A stretch of 9,754 nucleotides of DNA. It comes from an uncultured Hungatella sp. GTDB lineage: Bacteria; Bacillota; Clostridia; Lachnospirales; Lachnospiraceae. Below, piece by piece: positions 1 to 5,991 of the stretch (positions are counted from its first letter, which is position 1; each line of letters begins with the position of its first letter). A program made the translations under genes and the position numbers. The notes under the pieces are model-generated. The model was given only the letters and a program-made list of their open reading frames with translations, was not told the DNA's origin and made no database searches. The stretch spans positions 1 through 9,754 of the forward strand of contig CAUEKH010000066.1 of NCBI GenBank assembly GCA_959018155.1, written 5' to 3'.

Positions 1-1
1 G

Positions 2-136
2 GCGCAGCTTGCCCAGGCGGCCGGCGTTATCAAGTACGCGCTGATTGTGGTCAGCATGGTTCCGGTGCTTGTGATTTATCCGTTTATACAGAAATACTTT
101 GTAAAAGGGGTTATGATTGGGTCGGTGAAAGGATAA
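2..136 (+). CDS. Sugar ABC transporter permease, C-terminal end (partial)
   Basis: Only the last 44 residues and the TAA stop are present; the gene begins left of the window. The visible part is a hydrophobic final membrane helix (residues roughly [20 protein letters not shown]) followed by the short tail [12 protein letters not shown]. This ending (P-x-L-x-x-Y-P-x-x-Q-K-Y-F-x-K-G-x-x-x-G-x-x-K-G) is typical of MalG/LplC-type inner-membrane permeases of carbohydrate ABC importers (binding-protein-dependent transport family). By family knowledge it forms half of the membrane channel, pairs with a second permease, and is served by a solute-binding lipoprotein and an ATPase, which would lie outside the window. 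The substrate cannot be told from this fragment. It is likely the last gene of its operon, because a strong terminator follows 56 bases after the stop. Confidence 0.85.
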   Translation, partial: AQLAQAAGVIKYALIVVSMVPVLVIYPFIQKYFVKGVMIGSVKG

Positions 137-192
137 GTGCGTATGGAAAAATTCAGATAATGGAATGCAGGCACATAAAAAGAGAGACAGAT

Positions 193-240
193 AAAAACAG
201 TCGGAGACAGAACAGTTAAGTTCTATGTCCGACTGTTTTT
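193..240. terminator. Two-way intrinsic terminator
   Basis: A perfect 13-bp stem (AAAAACAGTCGGA at 193-205 with TCCGACTGTTTTT at 228-240) continues through an imperfect stretch to GAAC/GTTC (210-213 with 220-223), leaving a 6-base loop. The run of T at the right end serves the sugar permease gene on the plus strand. The A run at the left end reads as T on the minus strand and can end transcription of the oxidoreductase gene that stops at 354. Confidence 0.85.
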
Positions 241-260
241 CTGACTGCTGCTAATGACAG

Positions 261-340
261 CCACGCTGCAAAATGGGTATTCATGCTGCGAAACGAGCCG
301 TCATGCTACAAAATGGATCGCCATGCTACAGGACAGTAAC
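261..340. repeat. Four degenerate direct repeats with exact 20-bp period
   Basis: The core C-A-Y-G-C-T-R-C starts at 262, 282, 302 and 322, exactly 20 bases apart. Units are CCACGCTGCAAAATGGGTAT (261), TCATGCTGCGAAACGAGCCG (281), TCATGCTACAAAATGGATCG (301) and CCATGCTACAGGACAGTAAC (321). The consensus is close to YCATGCTRCAAAATGGRTCG, with decay in the last unit. A weaker similar stretch (ACTGCTGCTAATG) lies just before, at 244-256, out of phase by two bases. The array fills the gap between the terminator and the end of the oxidoreductase gene. A period of 20 is not a multiple of three, so a coding repeat is unlikely. The role is unknown. Confidence 0.7.
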
Positions 341-353
341 TGCCAATATCTGC

Positions 354-1580
354 TTACGCATACCGGTATTTCCCGTTTGACTTATCAAATCCATAAAAGT
401 CAGCAAATGAAAGCCGGAACACATCTTTTCCACTTACAGGCAGTGAAATTTCATTTTTAATCAGGTACTGATAGATCCCGCTGCCTGCAATATTTCCCTG
501 AAGGAGAATCGCCTTTAATTTCCCGTTTTCCACCAGCGCCTTTTTATAATTCTTTCTGTCCTGGGCGGTTATAACTTCCGTGTTCTCGTTGACGCGGTTG
601 ATATCTCCGATACATAACGATGCCAGCCCGAAGAAATTCATGGTATTTTTCATGGCGTACGTGTCATCGTATTCCGTGGGGATCCCGCACATGTTTTTCG
701 CGGCGGTGACGCCCTGCTTCATGGCGTTTGGCCAGATGGCGGAAAGCCCGGCCACGTCGCCGGCGGCGTAAATATGGGGGACTGTCGTTTCCAGATACTG
801 ATTTACTTTGATGGAACGGTCTGTCTCTACGCCGCAGTTTTCGAGAAAGCGGATTTCCGGCCTGACTCCGGCTGCGACAACGACGAAATCACATTCCAGG
901 ACCTCGCCCCCGTCGAGAATCACCGCAGTAACCCGGCCGTCCTTATCCCGGGCGGTTCCGGCTGCTTTTGCGGACAGACGGAAGGTGCAGCCGTGCTCTT
1001 CAAATAGCTTCTGATACGTCTCTGCGCCTTCTGCGTCAAGCTGAAGCGGCAGAATCCGGTCAGCCATTTCCACGATAACGGGTGAGATACCGCGCTCTGT
1101 CAGGGCGTAAGCGGCATCCATGCCAACCAGGCCGGATCCGACAATGACCGCGCGGCTGCCTTTATGGGCTGCTTTTTCAATCGCCTGCGCGTCACTTAGG
1201 TCGCGGAATCCGAATACATTGGGCGCTTCCCGGAAGCCGGGGACCGGCGGCATGAAGTAATACGCCCCGGTGGCAATCAATACATTATCGTACGGCACTT
1301 CTTTCCCGTCTGAGAGTATCACGCATTTTCTTTCACAATTCACACCGGTGACGGGGGTTCCGATGATCCTTTCAATTCGATTTTTTGCAAAGAAGTCTTC
1401 CGGTATGAAACTGATTTCTTCGGCGTTCCTGGAACCGCCTAAATACTTATGCAGCATACATCTGGAATGGACTTCCTCCTCCTTCGAAATCACAACAATC
1501 TCACACGATGGATCCAGCTTCCGGATGGTATCCGCCGCCGTGATTCCGGCGGCTCCGGCTCCGATAATCACCTGTCTCAT
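354..1580 (-). CDS. FAD/NAD(P)-dependent oxidoreductase of the cooS-cooF cluster
   Basis: A 408-residue pyridine nucleotide-disulfide-type flavoprotein of the NADH oxidase / CoA-disulfide reductase / rubredoxin reductase group. The N-terminal FAD site is VIIGAGAAG (GxGxxG at residues 7-12). ATG at 104-106 belongs to the conserved ATGxxP-type turn. The NAD(P)H site is VGSGLVG (GxGxxG at 148-153), and YAAGD (271-275) contacts FAD. Cys41 (HSRCML) sits near the position of the redox-active Cys42/43 of NADH oxidase and CoA-disulfide reductase, but the surrounding motif differs. There is no signal peptide, so it is cytoplasmic. The start is firm: AGAGGAGG lies 7 bases before ATG, and the ATGA overlaps the cooF stop by 4 bases, implying translational coupling. 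By context it passes electrons between NAD(P)H and the CooF-like ferredoxin. CooS-CooF-flavin oxidoreductase clusters of this kind are known in anaerobes. The physiological direction is unknown. Confidence 0.88.
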   Translation of the reverse strand: MRQVIIGAGAAGITAADTIRKLDPSCEIVVISKEEEVHSRCMLHKYLGGSRNAEEISFIPEDFFAKNRIERIIGTPVTGVNCERKCVILSDGKEVPYDNVLIATGAYYFMPPVPGFREAPNVFGFRDLSDAQAIEKAAHKGSRAVIVGSGLVGMDAAYALTERGISPVIVEMADRILPLQLDAEGAETYQKLFEEHGCTFRLSAKAAGTARDKDGRVTAVILDGGEVLECDFVVVAAGVRPEIRFLENCGVETDRSIKVNQYLETTVPHIYAAGDVAGLSAIWPNAMKQGVTAAKNMCGIPTEYDDTYAMKNTMNFFGLASLCIGDINRVNENTEVITAQDRKNYKKALVENGKLKAILLQGNIAGSGIYQYLIKNEISLPVSGKDVFRLSFADFYGFDKSNGKYRYA

Positions 1581-2029
1581 GGCTGCACCTCCTCTATCCA
1601 GATGGCCTTCTTTGGACAGGCCTTCACACAGCTTGGTTCATTTCCGTGATCTTTGCAGAAATCACATTTGATAATCCTGCTTTTTGTGGTGTCATCGGGT
1701 TTTAACACGCCGAATGGACAGTTCATCACGCACATGAAGCAGGCTGCACACCGTTTTTCATTGTAAAGGACCAGACTTGTTTCCGGATCCTTTGTCAGGG
1801 CGCCGCTCATACAGGAACGCACGCATTCCGGGTCGTCGCAGTGGCGGCAGAAGATGGGGCGGTAGCTGCCGTCGGACAGACGTTTGATGGTGTTGCGGCT
1901 TTCATTGGCCGGATCCGACAGATCCAGGTCATAGACAGTCCCTTCATCCTGCCGGTGGGCGTTCATACAGGCGAGCGTGCAGTTTAAACAGCCGTCGCAT
2001 AAGGCGGCATCAATCCATATTCGTTTCAT
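1577..2029 (-). CDS. cooF: CooF-like ferredoxin with four [4Fe-4S] clusters
   Basis: A 150-residue electron-transfer protein with sixteen cysteines in four groups: C11/C14/C17/C21, C61/C64/C69/C73, C94/C97/C100/C104 and C122/C125/C134/C138. This is the layout of the CooF/HycB/DmsB family, predicted to hold four [4Fe-4S] clusters in a chain. By family knowledge CooF accepts electrons from the CooS iron-sulfur centres and hands them to a partner. Here the partner is most likely the flavoprotein encoded next, whose start codon overlaps this stop. No twin-arginine or other signal is present, so it acts in the cytoplasm. The start is supported by AGGAGGG about 8 bases upstream; that ribosome binding site overlaps the cooS stop codon (TAGGAGGG), with a 12-base gap between the genes. 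Length and cysteine pattern are complete, with no sign of decay. Confidence 0.92.
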   Translation of the reverse strand: MKRIWIDAALCDGCLNCTLACMNAHRQDEGTVYDLDLSDPANESRNTIKRLSDGSYRPIFCRHCDDPECVRSCMSGALTKDPETSLVLYNEKRCAACFMCVMNCPFGVLKPDDTTKSRIIKCDFCKDHGNEPSCVKACPKKAIWIEEVQP

Positions 2030-2041
2030 CAGACAGCCCTC

Positions 2042-3925
2042 CTATATGTTTAAATTTTTCCGTTTCTCTTCGATGATGGCCTCAAGAATATCGGCAGACT
2101 CTCTGGCGTCGCCATTTACAATGACTTTTCCTCCGGTCAGTTCCTGCATATCTTCTGTGAGCACCTTTGTCACAAGCCTGCTGCCTGTGATAAATGGCGG
2201 CAGCCCTAAGTGAAGCGGCAGTCCCAGCGCCAGGCCGAACGCCCCGTCTGCCAGCGCCTGTTCTTCCAGCCACTGGGCGGCGGAGAGGACGAGAGGTAAC
2301 TGCGGAATATCAATGGCGAGAGTCTCGGCCAGTTCGGTTGCCACCATTTCCAGGCGGCCGATGGCAAGACAGGGGCCGAAATTCAGTACCGGCGGAATTC
2401 CAAGCTTTTCGCAGACAGCACGCAGCTTAGGCCCTGCGAACTTCGCAGCTTCCGGCGTCATCAGGCCGCAGTTTTCGATACCGCCTGAGGAACAGCCTGC
2501 GGTGAGAACGAGGATATCACGGGAGATCAGTTCTTTTGTCAAATCGACAGTCAGCACGTCATGGCCTCCCGCTGTCAAGTTGGAACAGCCTACGACCCCG
2601 GCAATCCCCTTAATGTCGCCGGACACGATTAAATCAATGAGCGGCTGCCACGTATCGCCTAAGAATTTCTTTAACGATACCTCGCTGACGCCGGTCAGGG
2701 TATTCTTGTTGCCGTGTTCCCGGAACAGATTGAGCGGAACGGTTTTCCGTCTCTTACTGTAAGCTTCCAGAATTTCGCTGATGATTTCCTCGCTGTCTTC
2801 TTCCCTTGTTTCATACACAAATGGCTTTAACTCCGCATTTTTCTTCTTTGCCACATCGTCTAAGCAGATCTGCTTGATTTTCAGCTCATCACAGATGGGC
2901 TCGATGCCCGGAAGCGTGCAGTTAAATTCAGACAGCACGGCGTCGATGGCGCCGGTGGCGAGTACGGCCTCGCTCGTATAGTTATTGCCGGCATGGCCGC
3001 TGAAAATGTCCTGATAATGGACGCCTCTGAGCTGCAAATCCTGTCCGACACACGTACAGCCAACCAGGCGGAAGCCTTTTGCCCCTGTTTCTCTGGCGCG
3101 TTTCGTGGCTTCTTCACTTCTCAGCTTTTCCTGGAGATGGACGAACATGGAGTGCTGGTGGCCGGTAATCATGATGTTGATGTAATCCGGGTCAATGACA
3201 TTTAAGCCGACGGGGGCCTGGGTAAGTTCCGGCTCTCCCAACATGACGTCATTTAAAAGATTGGTCAGCATCAGGCCGTAGACGCCGGTGGAGATGCCCA
3301 GTTTTAAGCAGTGAAGCAGCATATCGACCGGATCGGAACTTAAGTTGGTGGAACACTTGACGACACCGGCAAATACCTCTGATTTCGCGCCACCGGGAAG
3401 AATGTCGAGTTCCTTCCATTTTTTCAGTCTCGGGGCGTAGGCCAGTTTTTCGAGGAGTTCCATTTTCACGTAGTCGGGGCGGTATAAATCGTCGAGAACT
3501 GCCTGGGCGACTGCTTCGGCGCGTTTATGGATGTCCCCATCCGGGATTCCGAATAAATCGCAGAGGTGGTTTAAGGCATTGACGCCCTTAATTTCCCCGC
3601 CTGCCAGCGCTGTATTCTTTAAATTCAGCGCCGTATTTTCTACAATGTGAATGTAACAGCCGGAACCGGCCGCAACGGCACGCAGAAAATTCCTGGCCAC
3701 AATGACATCGGCGGAGGCCCCGCAGATTCCCCGTGGCCCCTCCGGCGTAATCCGGCACGGTCCGTTGGAACAGAGGCGGCAGCAGACGCCCTGCAGTCCG
3801 AATCCGCATTTTACGGACTGTCCTTCTACGCGGTGGTGGGAAGTTTCCATGGGAAGGCCGGCGATATAGCCCTCCAGCGGCTTGTCGGCACTCTTGCATG
3901 TGGTACAGCTATAACAGTGATTCAT
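2042..3925 (-). CDS. cooS: Carbon monoxide dehydrogenase family protein CooS, with atypical active-site residues
   Basis: A 627-residue Ni,Fe-CO dehydrogenase-family catalytic subunit of normal length. D-cluster cysteines C40 and C48 (CX7C) and B-cluster cysteines C49/C52/C57/C68 are present. The C-cluster ligands expected from CODH-II of Carboxydothermus hydrogenoformans can all be matched: H256, C292, C336, C447, C478, C519. In contrast, residues that do the chemistry in that enzyme look replaced. The His relay (H93/H96/H99/H102) aligns to Y91, I94, N97 and L100. Asp219 aligns to Leu223. Lys563 aligns to Gln556 within WLEEQALADG. The usual CC before TGNE reads CTC followed by VGQD, and VLHMGSC reads VLNFGPC. 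The protein is therefore a doubtful CO oxidiser. It may instead resemble the deviant CooS-V type, reported to hold an Fe/S/O hybrid cluster. The start follows AAGGAGGA with 9-base spacing. It is first of three genes cooS-cooF-oxidoreductase. The alignment was made from memory. Confidence 0.88.
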   Translation of the reverse strand: MNHCYSCTTCKSADKPLEGYIAGLPMETSHHRVEGQSVKCGFGLQGVCCRLCSNGPCRITPEGPRGICGASADVIVARNFLRAVAAGSGCYIHIVENTALNLKNTALAGGEIKGVNALNHLCDLFGIPDGDIHKRAEAVAQAVLDDLYRPDYVKMELLEKLAYAPRLKKWKELDILPGGAKSEVFAGVVKCSTNLSSDPVDMLLHCLKLGISTGVYGLMLTNLLNDVMLGEPELTQAPVGLNVIDPDYINIMITGHQHSMFVHLQEKLRSEEATKRARETGAKGFRLVGCTCVGQDLQLRGVHYQDIFSGHAGNNYTSEAVLATGAIDAVLSEFNCTLPGIEPICDELKIKQICLDDVAKKKNAELKPFVYETREEDSEEIISEILEAYSKRRKTVPLNLFREHGNKNTLTGVSEVSLKKFLGDTWQPLIDLIVSGDIKGIAGVVGCSNLTAGGHDVLTVDLTKELISRDILVLTAGCSSGGIENCGLMTPEAAKFAGPKLRAVCEKLGIPPVLNFGPCLAIGRLEMVATELAETLAIDIPQLPLVLSAAQWLEEQALADGAFGLALGLPLHLGLPPFITGSRLVTKVLTEDMQELTGGKVIVNGDARESADILEAIIEEKRKNLNI

Positions 3926-3933
3926 ACATTTCT

Positions 3934-3941
3934 TCCTCCTT
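3934..3941 (-). promoter_or_regulatory. Ribosome binding site of cooS
   Basis: On the minus strand AAGGAGGA lies 9 bases (counted from AGGAGG) before the ATG at 3925. It fixes this start over another ATG four bases upstream, which is out of frame. Confidence 0.8.
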
Positions 3942-3958
3942 GAGATGATTTTATCTGA

Positions 3959-3988
3959 TTAATAGTGGATAAAAAATATCCACTTTAA
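3959..3988 (-). promoter_or_regulatory. Probable cooS promoter with Rrf2 operator
   Basis: A perfect inverted repeat, AGTGGATA at 3964-3971 and TATCCACT at 3977-3984, flanks five A residues. It lies between the regulator gene and cooS. On the minus strand it fills the gap between a possible -35 (TTAAAG, 3983-3988) and a possible -10 (TATTAA, 3959-3964) with an 18-base spacer. The core promoter boxes are weak guesses; the palindrome itself is clear. A closely related sequence covers the -35 box of the regulator's own promoter (4496-4516), which makes this the likely binding site of the Rrf2 protein. Confidence 0.65.
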
Positions 3989-4014
3989 CGGTAAAATAAA
4001 TACGGCGCGCGATG

Positions 4015-4035
4015 GCTGTCATTTTGCCAGACAGC
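4015..4035 (-). terminator. Weak hairpin after the Rrf2 gene
   Basis: GCTGTC (4015-4020) pairs with GACAGC (4030-4035) around a 9-base loop, six bases beyond the regulator stop codon. No T run follows directly on the minus strand, so it may only reduce read-through into cooS or stabilise the upstream message. Confidence 0.25.
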
Positions 4036-4041
4036 GATTCC

Positions 4042-4443
4042 TTATGGCGCCAGCAGAGTTTCCAGTGAGTTCTGGCGAAGCTCTTTTTCCAAAACCTTCT
4101 GAATACGGTTCAATTCCCCGTGGACAGAGCAGACCCCGCTCTTTTTCCGGTATTCGCAGACGGAACTGTTCTGAAGGCAGTGGATGATGGCAAAATCATC
4201 ATCGACCGCGGTGATGATGTCGTACAGCGTAATGTCGGAAAGCGCTTTGCCGAGAAGACAGCCGCCGCCGGAGCCGCGTCTGATTTCCACAAGGCCTGCC
4301 GCAGACAGCTTCTTTAAAATTTTGTAGGCAAACTGCTTTGGTATCAGTTCCAGCTCGCAGATTTCCTGGATGGTAAGCAGTTCCCGGTCTTTTAATGCCC
4401 GGATGATGCGGATTGCATAGTCGGATTCTTTCGTTATCAGCAT
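4042..4443 (-). CDS. Rrf2-family transcriptional regulator, probable Fe-S sensor
   Basis: A 133-residue Rrf2 protein. MLITKESDYAIRIIRAL is the classic family start. The winged helix-turn-helix covers about residues 8-65, with a recognition helix around IPKQFAYKILKKLSAAGLV and a wing rich in glycine (RRGSGGGCLLGK). The effector region carries Cys89, Cys96 and Cys105 (C-X6-C-X8-C), the three-cysteine set used by IscR/NsrR-type members to hold an Fe-S cluster. Asp8 is at the position that supplies the fourth ligand in Streptomyces NsrR. The likely role is cluster-based control of the cooS operon and of its own gene through the shared 21-bp operator. A weak AGAGAG-type ribosome binding site precedes ATG. 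The gene lies 116 bases upstream of cooS on the same strand. Whether it senses NO, oxygen, iron status or another redox cue cannot be read from the sequence. Confidence 0.9.
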   Translation of the reverse strand: MLITKESDYAIRIIRALKDRELLTIQEICELELIPKQFAYKILKKLSAAGLVEIRRGSGGGCLLGKALSDITLYDIITAVDDDFAIIHCLQNSSVCEYRKKSGVCSVHGELNRIQKVLEKELRQNSLETLLAP

Positions 4444-4485
4444 ATGATTACTCTCTTGATTAATAAATTTTTAACGATATAGTAG

Positions 4486-4516
4486 ATTATACCAAAGTTG
4501 ACAAAAAATATCAAGT
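4486..4516 (-). promoter_or_regulatory. Promoter of the Rrf2 gene with overlapping operator
   Basis: On the minus strand TTGATA (4509-4514) and TATAAT (4486-4491) are separated by exactly 17 bases, a near-consensus vegetative promoter. An imperfect palindrome at 4496-4516 (AGTTGACA, five A, TATCAAGT) covers the -35 box and most of the spacer. It matches the cooS operator at 17 of 21 positions with the same spacing. Binding here would block RNA polymerase, so negative autoregulation is expected. Confidence 0.75.
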
Positions 4517-4582
4517 ATCAATCGTGAAAAATGATAGGGATATGTTGGAGATTCAGTTGGTGCTCTGTCTTTCGACGCTCAC

Positions 4583-4611
4583 TTGACAATATTTCGATAT
4601 CGAAGTATGAT
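4583..4611 (+). promoter_or_regulatory. Promoter of the hydrolase-marR operon
   Basis: A perfect TTGACA (4583-4588) and TATGAT (4606-4611) are separated by 17 bases. Transcription would begin near 4618-4620. One palindromic operator sits inside the spacer and a second just after the expected start point. Confidence 0.85.
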
Positions 4612-4633
4612 AGAATTATATTTCGATATCGAA
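4593..4633 (+). promoter_or_regulatory. Paired MarR operators, two copies of TTCGATATCGAA
   Basis: The perfect 12-bp palindrome TTCGATATCGAA occurs at 4593-4604, between the -35 and -10 boxes, and again at 4622-4633, about +3 to +14. Their centres are 29 bp apart. The symmetric form suits a dimeric winged-helix protein, and the operon's second gene encodes a MarR protein, so autorepression of the operon is the likely use. Confidence 0.75.
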
Positions 4634-4665
4634 CAAATAATGAGACGAGAAGAGGAGGATTTACA

Positions 4666-5991
4666 ATGTTTTATCAAGGAGAAGAGCAGTTAAAGAAGCA
4701 GGCGGAGACGGGATTTCCGAAGGGGATTACGAAAATCTGTGACAATGTATACTTTGCGCTGGGCTACGGCGGCAGTACGTGTACCCTGGTCGTGGGCGAG
4801 AATTCCTGTGTTCTTGTGGATACGCTCAACGGTACGGCACCTGCTAAGGAGGCGCGGGAAGAATTTTCCAAAATCACGGATAAGCCGATTCGCACTATTA
4901 TTTATACCCATTATTTCCATTTCGATCATACATCGGGAGCCTCGGTATTTGCGGGGCCGGATACGAGGATTATCGGGCGTCGGCCGACTTATCCACAGTA
5001 CGGCAAGACGGAGATGATAAAAGATATCTGCGGAGTGCGGGGAGCCAGACAGTTTGGGGTGGGACTTACCCCGGAGGAAAATATCTGCGTGGGAATTGGC
5101 CCGAGAAATGAGATTAACGGGCAGAAGGGAAGCCTCCCGTGTAATGAGTTCTTTGATGAGGAGGTGCTGGAGCTTGACTTGGACGGCACGAAGGTGGTTC
5201 TCACCGCGGCGCCGGGAGAGACGGACGACCAGATTTTCGTCTGGTTCCCGCAGTATCAGGTGCTCTGCTGCGGCGACAATTACTATGAATCGTGGCCGAA
5301 TCTCTATGCAATCAGAGGCGGCCAGTACCGCGATATCAACGGCTGGGTGGAATCCCTCGATAAAATGAGACAGCTGAATGCCGAGTATCTTCTGCCGGGC
5401 CATACAAGGGCTGTGATTGGCAGGGAAAAGGTGGCTGAGACGTTGAAAAATTACCGGGATGCCCTCGATTTTGTCCTGACAGAGACGCTGCGCGGAATGA
5501 ATGAGGGGCTGACGCCGGAGCAGCTGGTGGAACGGGTGAAGCTTCCCGAGGAACTGGCCAGACTTCCTTATCTTCAGGAGTATTACGGAACCGTGGAGTG
5601 GTCCGTCCGCTCTGTCTACACCGGGTATTTGGGGTGGTTTGACGGCAACCCGACGAAGCTGGGCCATATGGCGCCAAAGGAGAGAGCCGAAAAGACGGCG
5701 GCTATGATGGGCGGAGCGGAGAAGATTCTGGCAGAAGCTGCGGCGGCCATGGAGCGCGGCGAGGCCCAGTGGGCTGCGGAACTGTGTGATATCCTGCTGG
5801 ATGGCGGTATGATGGAGGAAGAGGCCGGAATCAGGAAGGCTGAGGCGCTCACCGAACTGGGAAGAAGGCAGACGAGCGCTAACGCGAGACATTATTATCT
5901 GACGTGTGCGAAAAAGCTGAGAGGCGCCGGCGGAGAACAGAAGTTAAATGGAGCCATGAGCGATGTAGAGAAAAAAGAAGAGAGGGATTAG
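4666..5991 (+). CDS. Alkyl-sulfatase-like metallo-beta-lactamase-fold hydrolase
   Basis: A 441-residue cytoplasmic protein. The N-terminal two-thirds is a metallo-beta-lactamase fold with the metal motif THYFHFDH (residues 81-88), Asp204 in CCGDN, and His246 in LLPGHTR. The segment NLYAIRGGQYRD (212-223) and the C-terminal region from WFDGNPTKLGHMAPKERA (324-341) to HYYLTCAKKLR match the alkyl sulfatase dimerisation domain of the SdsA1/BDS1 group. That family hydrolyses alkyl sulfate esters such as dodecyl sulfate. The protein is short: classical members are about 650 residues and end with an SCP2-like domain that is missing here. The metal motif is also odd, H-x-x-H-x-D-H instead of H-x-H-x-D-H. 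The start is set by AGGAGG 7 bases before ATG4666. An in-frame ATG at 4531 lies upstream of the promoter and is rejected. It is co-transcribed with the MarR gene, whose ATG follows its stop codon directly. The substrate is unproven. Confidence 0.85.
   Translation: MFYQGEEQLKKQAETGFPKGITKICDNVYFALGYGGSTCTLVVGENSCVLVDTLNGTAPAKEAREEFSKITDKPIRTIIYTHYFHFDHTSGASVFAGPDTRIIGRRPTYPQYGKTEMIKDICGVRGARQFGVGLTPEENICVGIGPRNEINGQKGSLPCNEFFDEEVLELDLDGTKVVLTAAPGETDDQIFVWFPQYQVLCCGDNYYESWPNLYAIRGGQYRDINGWVESLDKMRQLNAEYLLPGHTRAVIGREKVAETLKNYRDALDFVLTETLRGMNEGLTPEQLVERVKLPEELARLPYLQEYYGTVEWSVRSVYTGYLGWFDGNPTKLGHMAPKERAEKTAAMMGGAEKILAEAAAAMERGEAQWAAELCDILLDGGMMEEEAGIRKAEALTELGRRQTSANARHYYLTCAKKLRGAGGEQKLNGAMSDVEKKEERD

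Noticed and set aside
261..340. CRISPR array
   Set aside because: The 20-bp units are contiguous and degenerate, with no unique spacers of about 30 bp and no cas gene in the window.
254..460. 68-codon plus-strand frame over the repeat array
   Set aside because: It reads through non-coding 20-bp repeats and into the antisense of the oxidoreductase gene; there is no ribosome binding site and the repeat period is not a multiple of three.
354..3925. Classical CO-oxidation or acetyl-CoA synthase operon
   Set aside because: No ACS, corrinoid protein, hydrogenase or CooC gene appears in the window, and the catalytic residues of the CooS-like protein look substituted.
4531..4665. In-frame upstream ATG that would add 45 residues to the hydrolase
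   Set aside because: The added segment runs through the TTGACA/TATGAT promoter and both palindromes, and ATG4531 has no good ribosome binding site. ATG4666 has AGGAGG at ideal spacing and begins the family-like sequence.
4690..5892. 400-codon open frame on the minus strand opposite the hydrolase
   Set aside because: It lies entirely within the well-supported hydrolase gene, has no recognisable domain or ribosome binding site, and is a product of GC-rich codon bias on the other strand.
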